Made by a program: the position numbers and the translations under genes. The notes below the pieces were generated by a model. It ran no database searches. It was given only the letters and a program-made list of their open reading frames with translations, and was not told where the DNA came from. From an uncultured Clostridia bacterium (lineage in GTDB: Bacteria; Bacillota; Clostridia; Oscillospirales; Oscillospiraceae), in NCBI GenBank assembly GCA_945487445.1, contig CALYTU010000001.1, positions 1-35,576 of the forward strand: 35,576 bases of DNA. The letters run 5' to 3'. Below are positions 24,493 through 32,308 of the stretch, piece after piece (the stretch's first letter is position 1; the number at the start of each line of letters is the position of its first letter).

Positions 24493-25212
24493 TTAGTTAT
24501 TTTTATTGATGAGTCGCTCTTCGATCTTCCCCGTCCGGAGTTCCACCGCGCGAACATAGAGGGAGATCTTGTTATCGGCGTCCAGGTTTTCCCAAAGCTC
24601 GGAAGTGAAGGCATCCAGGTCATTGACGATCCGGACGCGCTCAGGCTCGCCCTGGAAGGTGGGAATGGGCTTGCCGTCGCAGACATAGGTGTGGATAAAA
24701 TGGCCCAGGCCGGGCTTTGCGGGATAGGAGAAGGTGTAACGTGCGCAGTCGCTTCCCTGCTCGTCGATGCTCTTGAGAATGCTCATCTCATAGCCGGGGC
24801 AGGCGGCGTCCAGCTTCATCATGCCGCTGATGCGGGGGGTGAAGTTGGGTGCGTCCGGCTCGAAGCAGCGGGATTCCAGCGCCTCGGAGAAGGATTTGCC
24901 GGCCTGCAGGCCCTCGTAAATCGTGTCGGTCTGATTGCCATTGGTGACGATTAGTCGATCCTGATACTGGCGTACGGCAGCATAGATAATCAGGCTGGGG
25001 TCCTCCACCTTGGCCGCATCGAAGGGCTCGGTGAAAACCTCGCCGTTTTTGACCGTGAAGATCCGGTTGCGAGAGTTGGCGCTGCGGCCCATGATGAAGT
25101 AGGCAGCGACAGCACGTTCCCCGTCCTCGGTCAGGCCAAGGACAATGCCGCGGCCAACATAAGAATTGCCACGAATCCGCTCAGCAATGGGAAGCGTCTC
25201 ATAGATATTCAT
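24493..25212 (-). CDS. purO: IMP cyclohydrolase, PurO type
   Basis: Closes the second purine ring, FAICAR to IMP, the last step of the pathway. The 239-aa protein belongs to the PurO family first known from archaea, which is unrelated to the PurH cyclohydrolase domain. Recognisable segments are the opening RIRGNSYVGRGIVLG, the MGRSANSRNRIF loop, NGNQTDTIYEGL and the PNFTPRISGMM segment. Its position next to formyltransferase-only PurV supports the call strongly, since together they replace PurH. GGAGA lies 8 nt before the ATG, and the gap to purN is 3 nt. Confidence 0.9.
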   Translation of the reverse strand: MNIYETLPIAERIRGNSYVGRGIVLGLTEDGERAVAAYFIMGRSANSRNRIFTVKNGEVFTEPFDAAKVEDPSLIIYAAVRQYQDRLIVTNGNQTDTIYEGLQAGKSFSEALESRCFEPDAPNFTPRISGMMKLDAACPGYEMSILKSIDEQGSDCARYTFSYPAKPGLGHFIHTYVCDGKPIPTFQGEPERVRIVNDLDAFTSELWENLDADNKISLYVRAVELRTGKIEERLINKNN

Positions 25213-25215
25213 GTT

Positions 25216-25833
25216 TCAATTCTCCTTCTGTTTATTGGTTGCAATCAATTCAATGGCCTTGGGCAGCAGAATCCATTCGGCCTGTTCCATGACCCGTCGC
25301 TGGAGGACCTCCGGCGTATCCCCGGGCAGGACCTCCACGGGCTTTTGCAGGATAATCTCGCCGCCGTCGGGGATCTCGTTGACATAATGTACCGTAGCGC
25401 CTGTGACCTTTACCCCGCGTTCCAAAGCCAACTCATGAACCCGCAGCCCGTAGCAGCCCTTGCCACAGAAGGCGGGAATCAGAGACGGATGGACGTTGAT
25501 GATCCGACGGTCATAGCGGCGGGTAAAGTCCTCAGAGAGGATGGTCATAAAGCCTGCCAGCACAACCAGATCGATATGATGCTCTTCCAAAGCCTGCACC
25601 AAAGCTGCCTCAAATGCGGACTGGCCGCCAAGCTCTCGCTTGTTCAGCACCAAAGAGGGGACCCCCGCTTTTGCGGCCCGCTCCAGGGCGTAGGCGTTTG
25701 GATTATTCGAGACCACCAGGGCGATCTGTGCGTGACGGATGACACTGCCGCGGGCGTCCAAAATGGCTTGCAGATTCGTGCCGCCGCCGGAAACCAGCAC
25801 AGCGACGCGAAGGGATGCGCATCGATTCAGCAT
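25216..25833 (-). CDS. purN: phosphoribosylglycinamide formyltransferase
   Basis: Folate-dependent enzyme that formylates GAR to FGAR, step three of purine synthesis. VSGGGTNLQAI near the N-terminus binds the substrate phosphate. The catalytic Asn and His are in INVHPSLIPAF, and the Asp is in NEIPDGGEIIL. TGATVHYV is also typical. Length 205 aa is normal. GKGCYG replaces the usual GKDA/GLHT-like loop after the catalytic histidine, a common feature in clostridial forms. It overlaps the end of purM by 7 nt, so it is translationally coupled. The formate-dependent alternative PurT is not in the window. Confidence 0.95.
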   Translation of the reverse strand: MLNRCASLRVAVLVSGGGTNLQAILDARGSVIRHAQIALVVSNNPNAYALERAAKAGVPSLVLNKRELGGQSAFEAALVQALEEHHIDLVVLAGFMTILSEDFTRRYDRRIINVHPSLIPAFCGKGCYGLRVHELALERGVKVTGATVHYVNEIPDGGEIILQKPVEVLPGDTPEVLQRRVMEQAEWILLPKAIELIATNKQKEN

Positions 25834-26870
25834 AGCTCGATCCTCTGCTCGCCATTGACGATCTCGCCCAGTCGATAGGCGTCCTCACCGTTATCGCGGA
25901 GGACCGAAAGCGCAAGCTCAGCATCCTGCTTGGCCACGCAGATGCACATTCCGACACCCATATTGAAGGTGTTGAACATATCCCGGCGGGAGATGTTCCC
26001 GGTCTGCGCGATGAGATCGAAGATGGGCAGGACGCGGACATCCGCCTCCCGGATGCGGGCACTCAGCCCGGCCGGGATCATGCGGGGAATATTCTCATAG
26101 AAGCCGCCGCCGGTGATGTGGGAAATGCCCTTGACCCGGACCTGCTCCAGCAGCGCCAGGACGGGCTTGACGTAGATCTTCGTGGGAGCAAGCAGGGCCT
26201 CGCCCAGAGACCTTCCGCCCAGAGCGGCAACAGAGGACTTGAGATCGGCGTGCTCCACATCGAACACCTTCCGGACCAGCGAGAAGCCGTTGGAGTGAAC
26301 GCCGCTGGAGGGCAGAGCGATCAGCACGTCGCCGGGCTCCATGGAGGCGTTGTTCAAAATACGGTCCTTGTCCACCACGCCGGTCGAATAACCCGCGAGG
26401 TCATATTCATCAACCGGATAAAAGCCGGGCATTTCGGCGGTTTCCCCGCCAATCAGGGCGCAGCCAGCCTGCACGCAGCCGTCGCACACGCCCTTGACGA
26501 TCTGCTCGATCCGTTCGGGTACATTCTTGCCGCAGGCGATATAGTCCAGGAAAAACAGGGGCTTTGCGCCGCAGCAGATAATGTCGTTCACACACATGGC
26601 AACGCAGTCAATTCCCACGGTGTCATGCTTGTCCAGAAGGAAGGCCAGCTTGAGCTTTGTGCCGACGCCGTCGGTGCCGGAGACCAGAACCGGACGGTGA
26701 ATGCCTTCCAGATCCAGCTCGAACAGGCCGCCGAATCCACCAACATCGGAACAGACGCCGGGCGTCACAGTCGCGGCGATATGGCTCTTCATCAGCTCCA
26801 CAGCGCGATAACCGGCGGTGATGTCCACACCGGCTGCCGCATAGGCTTCGGATTTGGAAATATCGTTCAT
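25827..26870 (-). CDS. purM: phosphoribosylformylglycinamidine cyclo-ligase (AIR synthetase)
   Basis: ATP-dependent closure of FGAM to AIR, step five of purine synthesis. A full-length 347-aa member of the PurM/PurL fold family. Clear motifs are AAAGVDITAGYRAVELMK, VSGTDGVGTKLKLA (substrate and ATP site), CVNDIICCGAKPLFFLDY, LIGGETAEMPGFY, and LPSSGVHSNGFSLVRK. AAAGGA precedes the ATG, which lies 3 nt after the purF-like stop. It is cotranscribed with purN, which it overlaps. Confidence 0.96.
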   Translation of the reverse strand: MNDISKSEAYAAAGVDITAGYRAVELMKSHIAATVTPGVCSDVGGFGGLFELDLEGIHRPVLVSGTDGVGTKLKLAFLLDKHDTVGIDCVAMCVNDIICCGAKPLFFLDYIACGKNVPERIEQIVKGVCDGCVQAGCALIGGETAEMPGFYPVDEYDLAGYSTGVVDKDRILNNASMEPGDVLIALPSSGVHSNGFSLVRKVFDVEHADLKSSVAALGGRSLGEALLAPTKIYVKPVLALLEQVRVKGISHITGGGFYENIPRMIPAGLSARIREADVRVLPIFDLIAQTGNISRRDMFNTFNMGVGMCICVAKQDAELALSVLRDNGEDAYRLGEIVNGEQRIELC

Positions 26871-26873
26871 GGT

Positions 26874-28295
26874 TTATTCCTTTCCGTTCCAGCAGAAGGT
26901 GCAAAGGTCGCACTCGGGCAGGCCGATTGCCTCGATCACACCCTCCAAAGACTGGAACTCCAGTGAGGCAAAATGGAATTTTTCGCAGATTGCACTGCGC
27001 AGCTTCTTGCCGCGCTCGGTGCTGCTGTCGCAGTATTCCTCCAGATGGCGGAAGCCTTTCTCTCCTTCCAGCTCCAGAATTACCCGACGGGCGATCAACT
27101 CCAAATCGGAGGTGGAGCGGGAAAAGCTCAGGTACTTGCAGCCGAACATAATGGGCGGACAGGCGGAGCGCATATGAACGGACTTGGCACCGTTCTCATA
27201 GAGGAACTCTACCGTCTCTTGAAGCTGTGTGCCGCGGACGATGGAATCGTCCACAAACAGCAGGTCCTTGCCCTCGATCAGCTCCTTGACGGGGATCTGC
27301 TTCATCTTGGCAATCTTCTCGCGGTCTACCTGCGTGGGAGGCATGAAGCTGCGTGCCCAGGTGGGGGTGTACTTGATGAAGGCTCGCGCGAAGTGCATAC
27401 CGCTTTCATTGGCGTAACCGATGGCGTATGGCGTACCGGAATCGGGGACGCCGCCCACATAGTCGATCTTCTGTTCGCCGCGGGCGCAGTCGTCCCGGGC
27501 CATAATGGCGCCGTTGCGGTAACGCATGGCTTCCACATTGACGCCTTCATAAGTCGACGTGGGATAGCCGTAGTAGCTCCAGAGGAAGGAGCAGATTCGT
27601 TTTTTCTCACCCGGCGCACAAAGCTGCGTCACGCGCTCGGAGCGAATGGCCACGATCTCGCCGGGTCCAAGCTCCTTTTCAAACGCATACCCCAGCTTCT
27701 CATAGGCAAAGGACTCGAAGGAGACGGCATAACCGTCCTCCCGCCTGCCGATGGAGACCGGGAGCCTGCCAAGCCGGTCACGGGCTGCAATGATCGTGCC
27801 GTCTTCCTGCAAGATCAGAATGGAGGCCGTGCCGTCAATGGACTTCTGCGCAAAACGAATCCCCTCTGAGAAGCTGCTCTTCTGATCAATCAGCGCAGCC
27901 AGAAGCTCCACCCCGTTGATCCTGCCGCCGGTCTTGGCATCAAAGTGCCCGCCGGAGAAGGAGAGGTACTGATCGATCAGCGCATCCGCATTGTTGATCC
28001 TGCCAACCATGCAGATGGCGTAAGTGCCCAGATTGGAGCGGATCAAAAGTGGCTGCGGCTCGCTGTCGCTGATGCAGCCGATGGCCGCGATTCCCCGCAT
28101 CTCCTCGAAGATATGCTCAAACCGCGTACGGAACGGAGCGTTCTCAATGTTGTGAATTTTGCGCTGCAGACCGATCTCCGGGTCAAACGCCGCCATCCCA
28201 CCCCGGCGCGTGCCGAGGTGGGAATGGTAGTCAGTACCGAAGAAGACGTCGGCCATACAGTCATTTTTTGACGTAATGCCGAAAAAGCCTCCCAT
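26874..28295 (-). CDS. purF: amidophosphoribosyltransferase homologue lacking the glutaminase nucleophile
   Basis: PurF makes phosphoribosylamine from PRPP and glutamine, the first step of purine synthesis. The 473-aa protein has the fold of both halves. The PRPP loop FVDDSIVRGTQ (Asp349-Asp350) is intact, and the C-terminal CDLCTFCWNGK (Cys462, 465, 468) resembles the Fe-S ligand region of Bacillus-type PurF. But the N-terminus is M-G-G-F-F-G-I where active enzymes have Cys as residue 1 of the mature chain. The oxyanion HNGN motif is VGRINN (97-102), and the Arg73 region is IGCISD (72-77). AGGAGG lies 6 nt before this ATG, so the start is firm. The glutaminase half should therefore be dead, and the enzyme may use free ammonia, use a partner, or be regulatory. 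A canonical PurF may exist elsewhere. Confidence 0.85.
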   Translation of the reverse strand: MGGFFGITSKNDCMADVFFGTDYHSHLGTRRGGMAAFDPEIGLQRKIHNIENAPFRTRFEHIFEEMRGIAAIGCISDSEPQPLLIRSNLGTYAICMVGRINNADALIDQYLSFSGGHFDAKTGGRINGVELLAALIDQKSSFSEGIRFAQKSIDGTASILILQEDGTIIAARDRLGRLPVSIGRREDGYAVSFESFAYEKLGYAFEKELGPGEIVAIRSERVTQLCAPGEKKRICSFLWSYYGYPTSTYEGVNVEAMRYRNGAIMARDDCARGEQKIDYVGGVPDSGTPYAIGYANESGMHFARAFIKYTPTWARSFMPPTQVDREKIAKMKQIPVKELIEGKDLLFVDDSIVRGTQLQETVEFLYENGAKSVHMRSACPPIMFGCKYLSFSRSTSDLELIARRVILELEGEKGFRHLEEYCDSSTERGKKLRSAICEKFHFASLEFQSLEGVIEAIGLPECDLCTFCWNGKE

Positions 28296-28322
28296 GAGGA
28301 ACCTCCTGCGTGAAGAGAAAAA

Positions 28323-29009
28323 TTATGCAAAGAACAGCTTGGACAGCTCCATGGGCTCAATATACTTGCCGTCCTTATAGACGCGCATATTGCCGGACGC
28401 GATCTCATCGATCAGCATAACCTTGCCGTCAGCGTCGTAGCCAAACTCAAATTTAATGTCGTACAGGACCATGCCCTTTTCCTTCAGATCGTCGGCCACG
28501 ATCTGGGTAATCTTCTGCGTCATAGCCTTAATCTCGTCGTACTGCTCGGCAGTCATGACGCCCAGAACCACAAGGCCGTCCTTGGTGACCAGGGGATCGC
28601 CCTTCTCGTCGTTTTTGAAGGTGGTCTCCACGTAGGCAGGCAGATCAGCGCCCTCGGCAATGTACTCGCCATAACGGCGCAGGAAGCTGCCCACGGCCTT
28701 GTGGCGGCAGATAACCTCGAGGCCCTTGCCGAAAACCTTGGCGGGCAGGACTTCCATGGTGGTATTGGCCAGATCAGCGGAAACATAGTGCGTCCGGATC
28801 CCGGCGGCGTTCACCTTCTCAAAGAAGTAGATGGACATCCGCAGGTTCACATCGCCCACACCGTCGATGGTCAGACCGATGGAATTCTCACCGGGATCGA
28901 AGACGCCGTCCTTGCCGGTGCAGTCATCCTTAAACTTCAAGAGAAAGTTACCGTTTTCGAGCTTGTAGACATTCTTAGTCTTGCCAGTGTAGATAAGCTG
29001 ATTCTCCAT
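28323..29009 (-). CDS. purC: SAICAR synthetase, divergent form
   Basis: Joins CAIR and aspartate with ATP to make SAICAR, step seven of purine synthesis. The N-terminal YTGKTKNVY and LLKFKDDCTG segments and the central EVICRHKAVGSFLRRYG (usually REY/RNxAAGSLxKRxG) fit the family, and 228 aa is normal. The C-terminal signature, normally DEISPDxxR, reads DEIASGNMR (201-209), losing the Pro-Asp pair. This looks like a subfamily trait rather than damage, since the frame and flanks are intact. AAGGAG stands before the ATG. It lies 43 nt after purE and 27 nt before the purF homologue. Confidence 0.9.
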   Translation of the reverse strand: MENQLIYTGKTKNVYKLENGNFLLKFKDDCTGKDGVFDPGENSIGLTIDGVGDVNLRMSIYFFEKVNAAGIRTHYVSADLANTTMEVLPAKVFGKGLEVICRHKAVGSFLRRYGEYIAEGADLPAYVETTFKNDEKGDPLVTKDGLVVLGVMTAEQYDEIKAMTQKITQIVADDLKEKGMVLYDIKFEFGYDADGKVMLIDEIASGNMRVYKDGKYIEPMELSKLFFA

Positions 29010-29052
29010 TGTTTTTTTCTCCTTTATCGTTCAAGATTGTTCTGAATAAATT

Positions 29053-29547
29053 TTACGCCTTGAGCTGCTCCTGCAGTTCGCGGTTTTGGTCCAGGACCTT
29101 TTCCGCCATTCCGGTGCGGTGGTCCACAAGCCGCTGGGCCAGCTCCAGATCGTCGACTGCGAGGATCTGTGCAGCCAGGACGGCCGCGTTGGCTCCGCCG
29201 CCGACGGCGACAGTCGCAACGGGAATGCCGCTCGGCATCTGGACTGTGGAGAGCAGGGCGTCCAGCCCCTCCAGATTCGAGCCGGGGCAGGGCACGCCGA
29301 TGACAGGCAGGGTGGTGTTGGCGGCAATGGCTCCGGCCAGGTGGGCTGCCATGCCCGCGAAAGCGATGACGCAGGCAAGGCCCCGTCCGCGGGCGGACTT
29401 GGCAAACTCCGCGGTCTCACCGGGGGTCCGGTGGGCGGAGAGGATGTGGACCTCAAACGGGATCTCCAGATCCTTCAGGGTGTCGATTGCCTTTTGAACA
29501 TAGGGAAGATCGCTCTTGCTTCCCATTACAATTCCGATTGCTTTCAT
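29053..29547 (-). CDS. purE: 5-(carboxyamino)imidazole ribonucleotide mutase or AIR carboxylase
   Basis: Supplies the C6 carboxyl group of the purine ring. It begins with GIVMGSKSDLPYV, the PurE phosphate-binding motif, and has ILSAHRTPGE with the catalytic histidine, AGMAAHLAG, and GLDALLSTVQMPSGIPVATVAVG truncated only slightly from the common pattern. Length is 164 aa. SAHRTP suggests the class I enzyme, which acts on N5-CAIR made by PurK, yet PurK is not in this array and GMAAHLAG departs from the usual GGAAHLPG. So it either works with a PurK coded elsewhere or carboxylates AIR directly. It is the first purine gene, 41 nt after pyrI. Confidence 0.93.
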   Translation of the reverse strand: MKAIGIVMGSKSDLPYVQKAIDTLKDLEIPFEVHILSAHRTPGETAEFAKSARGRGLACVIAFAGMAAHLAGAIAANTTLPVIGVPCPGSNLEGLDALLSTVQMPSGIPVATVAVGGGANAAVLAAQILAVDDLELAQRLVDHRTGMAEKVLDQNRELQEQLKA

Positions 29548-29588
29548 GATTGATTTCCTCTCACGGTCAAGTTGGTATCATCGCCGCA

Positions 29589-30008
29589 TCAGCCGCCGGC
29601 CTTCGTTTCGCAGTAGAGGCAGCGGTAAACCTTCTCATTGCGGTCGGTCAGGCGGAACACATGATGCAGCTCCTGCTCAGTGGAAGTGATGCAGCGGGGA
29701 TTCTTGCAGAAAATAACGTCGGTCAGGGTCAAAGGCATTTCAATGGCCCGTTTCTCCACCAGCTTGCCCTGCCGAATGATGTTTACGGTTGCGCCCGGAT
29801 CAACATAGGCGATAACATCCAGATCCACGGGGATATCCGCGTCGATCTTGATGATGTCCTTCTTGCCCATCTTGCGGCTGTTGACGTTCTTGATGATGGC
29901 AACAGAGAGGTCCGTCTCGTCCAGCTTCATCAGCTTATAGAGCGTCATGCCCTTGCCCGCGGTAATGTGGTCGATGACCACACCGTTCTGGATCGCGGCA
30001 ATATTCAT
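29589..30008 (-). CDS. pyrI: aspartate carbamoyltransferase regulatory subunit
   Basis: Regulatory partner of PyrB that carries the nucleotide-binding allosteric site and a zinc domain contacting the catalytic chain. The 139-aa protein has the allosteric N-terminal half (NVNSRKMGKKDIIKI) and a complete four-cysteine zinc site: Cys101, 106, 130 and 133, spaced x4, x23, x2 as in the enteric enzyme. Its presence predicts a PyrB2-type holoenzyme controlled by CTP and ATP, unlike Bacillus, which lacks PyrI. It overlaps pyrB by 4 nt (ATGA), and is the last pyrimidine gene before purE. Confidence 0.95.
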   Translation of the reverse strand: MNIAAIQNGVVIDHITAGKGMTLYKLMKLDETDLSVAIIKNVNSRKMGKKDIIKIDADIPVDLDVIAYVDPGATVNIIRQGKLVEKRAIEMPLTLTDVIFCKNPRCITSTEQELHHVFRLTDRNEKVYRCLYCETKAGG

Positions 30009-30931
30009 AGTGTACCGGCCTCCGTGAGCAGTTTCAGGATCAAAGCCATACGCATATACTTGCCGTTGAGCACCTGCTTGAAGTAACAGGCTCTGGGATC
30101 GTCGTCGATGGCAACGCTGATCTCATTGACTCTGGGCAGGGGGTGGAGGATCGAAAGATCCTTTTTGGCGTTCTTGAGTTTTTCCGGCGTGAGGATGTAG
30201 CTGTCCTTCAAGCGGAGATAATCCTCCTCGTTGAAGAAGCGCTCACGCTGCACACGGGTCATATAGAGGATATCCAGCTCGGGCATGGCCGCTTCCAAAT
30301 CGGTCGTCTGGGTGTAGGGAATGTTGTATTTCTTCAGGCTGCCCTTCTTGACATAGCTGGGAACCTTCAGCTCCTCGGGGGAGATCAGGACAAATTTGTT
30401 GTCGGCGTAACGGGACATGGCGTTGAGCAGGGAATGAACCGTGCGTCCGAACTTCAAATCGCCGCAAACGCCAATGGTCAGACCGCTGAATGTGCGCTTT
30501 TCAAGCCAGATGGTGAGCAGGTCGGCCAGCGTCTGGGTGGGGTGGCAATGTCCGCCGTCGCCGGCGTTGATGACGGGAATGGTGGCGTTGTGGGCAGCCA
30601 CATAGGCCGCGCCCTCCTTGGGGTGGCGCATGGCGATGATGTCCGCGTAGCAGGAGACAGTCTTGGCTGTATCGGCCACGCTCTCTCCCTTGGCGGCAGA
30701 GGAAGACATGGCGCTGGAGACAGAGATCACGTGGCCGCCCAACTCATACATCGCGGCCTCAAAGCTCATACGGGTACGGGTCGATGGTTCAAAAAACAGG
30801 GTTGCGAGCTTCTTGCGGTCGCAGACGTGCGCATACTTGTCAGGGTTTGCGATGATATCCTCCGCCGTTGCGATGAGCTCCTCCAGCTCCTGGGCGCTCA
30901 GGTCCAGAATGTCGATTACACTTCGTTTCAC
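30005..30931 (-). CDS. pyrB: aspartate carbamoyltransferase catalytic subunit
   Basis: Condenses carbamoyl phosphate and aspartate to carbamoylaspartate, the first committed pyrimidine step. The 308-aa protein has the carbamoyl-phosphate motif FFEPSTRTR and the aspartate-side HPLPRVNEI, as well as GDGGHCHPTQTLADLLTI. It starts with GTG, preceded by AGGAGG, and overlaps the end of pyrE (GTGA). Overlap with pyrI downstream fits equal synthesis of both subunits. Confidence 0.96.
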   Translation of the reverse strand: MKRSVIDILDLSAQELEELIATAEDIIANPDKYAHVCDRKKLATLFFEPSTRTRMSFEAAMYELGGHVISVSSAMSSSAAKGESVADTAKTVSCYADIIAMRHPKEGAAYVAAHNATIPVINAGDGGHCHPTQTLADLLTIWLEKRTFSGLTIGVCGDLKFGRTVHSLLNAMSRYADNKFVLISPEELKVPSYVKKGSLKKYNIPYTQTTDLEAAMPELDILYMTRVQRERFFNEEDYLRLKDSYILTPEKLKNAKKDLSILHPLPRVNEISVAIDDDPRACYFKQVLNGKYMRMALILKLLTEAGTL

Positions 30932-31572
30932 TTGGAACCTCCTATCCAGCTCTCATCGGAGGGGTTATTGCGGAAGGCAATCAGCCGCTCCACATCCTCC
31001 TGTTTGATATAGCCCTCCCAGGCTGCAACGGACGCAATATGATCGAAGTCCGTCAATGACACGTTCTTGACATTTGCGGCCGCCAGGCGTTCCAGGCCGC
31101 GCTGCATGCCGTAGGTAAAGATGGAGACAACGCCCAGCACCTCAGCGCCGGCCTCCCGCAGGGCTTCAACCACCTCGATGACACTGCCGCCGGTGGAAAT
31201 CAGGTCCTCGACCACGACGACCTTCTGGCCGGGCTCCAGCCTGCCCTCAATGCGGTTCTGTCTGCCATGATCCTTGTTGCCGGAGCGAACATAGCCCATG
31301 GGCAGGCCCATGAGATGCCCCACAATGGCGGCATGCGCGATGCCGGCGGTTGAAGTACCCATGAGGACTTCTGCCTCGGGGTAATGTTCACGGATGAGCC
31401 GGACAAGACCGTTCTCCACATCGTTGCGGACAGCAGGCGCCGTCAACGTCAGGCGGTTGTCGCAGTAGACGGGGCTTTTGATCCCGCTGGCCCAGGTGAA
31501 GGGCTCCTCCGGCCGGAAGAATACGGCGCGGATGGAGAGCAGGTCTCTTGCGATCTGTGTGCTGAGATCCAT
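30928..31572 (-). CDS. pyrE: orotate phosphoribosyltransferase
   Basis: Transfers ribose phosphate from PRPP to orotate to form OMP. The type I PRTase signature VVVEDLISTGGSVIEV is intact, and WASGIKSPVYCDNR near the N-terminus binds orotate. Two in-frame ATGs lie six bases apart. The second (31572) is 7 nt from AAGGAG and is preferred; the first is only a base or two from it. That gives 214 aa, a normal length. It lies 37 nt after pyrF and overlaps pyrB by 4 nt. Confidence 0.95.
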   Translation of the reverse strand: MDLSTQIARDLLSIRAVFFRPEEPFTWASGIKSPVYCDNRLTLTAPAVRNDVENGLVRLIREHYPEAEVLMGTSTAGIAHAAIVGHLMGLPMGYVRSGNKDHGRQNRIEGRLEPGQKVVVVEDLISTGGSVIEVVEALREAGAEVLGVVSIFTYGMQRGLERLAAANVKNVSLTDFDHIASVAAWEGYIKQEDVERLIAFRNNPSDESWIGGSK

Positions 31573-31609
31573 TTCCATTCTCCTTTGTATATGATTTCAT
31601 TCCATGATT

Positions 31610-32308
31610 TTATCCGATAAATTCTGCGCAGCAGCGTTCGTAGGCTGCCACGGGGTCGGGGGCGGCGGTAATGGGACGGCCCACCACGATATAGTCCGAA
31701 CCGATAGCCTTGGCCTGAGCGGGGGTCATGACCCGCTTTTGGTCGCCCTTTTCCCCGTCGGCAAAGCGGACGCCGGGTGTGACGGTCAGAAATTCAGCAC
31801 CGCAGACGCTGTGGACCCGCTCCGCCTCCAGCGGCGAGCAAACAACACCGTCCAGACCGGCCTTCTTCGCGTTTTCCGCATAAGACAGGACGACCTGCTC
31901 CATCTGCTCACGGATCAAGAGCTCGTTTTCCAGCGTCTCCTGGTTGGTGGAGGTGAGCTGGGTAACCGCAATGAGCAGGGGGCGGGTGCCGTCGGGCCGG
32001 GTCAGGCCTTCCAGCGCGGCCCGCATCATCTCGGCTGCACCGGCGGCGTGGAGGTTGCAAATATCCACGTCGAGGTTCGAGAGCACGGCCATTGCCTTTT
32101 TGACGGTATTCGGAATATCGTGGAGCTTAAGATCCAAAAAGATCCGATGCCCCCGTTCCTTGATCTGCCGGACAATGGCTGGACCTTCTGCATAGAAGAG
32201 CTCCATTCCGATTTTTACGAAGGGCTTTCTGCCCTGAAAGCGATCCAAAAATTCCAGCGTTTGCGCTCCGCTTGGGAAATCGCAGGCGATGATGACGTCT
32301 TTACCCAT
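31610..32308 (-). CDS. pyrF: orotidine 5'-phosphate decarboxylase
   Basis: Last step to UMP. The short 232-aa form (Bacillus/E. coli group) opens with VIIACDFPSGAQTLEFL and has KIGMELFYAEGP and the catalytic Lys-Asp network in IFLDLKLHDIPNTV, followed by VTPGVRF and VVGRPIT near the C-terminus. Nothing is missing. It overlaps the end of pyrD by 8 nt, and its ribosome binding site (GGAGA) lies inside pyrD, so expression is coupled. Confidence 0.96.
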   Translation of the reverse strand: MGKDVIIACDFPSGAQTLEFLDRFQGRKPFVKIGMELFYAEGPAIVRQIKERGHRIFLDLKLHDIPNTVKKAMAVLSNLDVDICNLHAAGAAEMMRAALEGLTRPDGTRPLLIAVTQLTSTNQETLENELLIREQMEQVVLSYAENAKKAGLDGVVCSPLEAERVHSVCGAEFLTVTPGVRFADGEKGDQKRVMTPAQAKAIGSDYIVVGRPITAAPDPVAAYERCCAEFIG

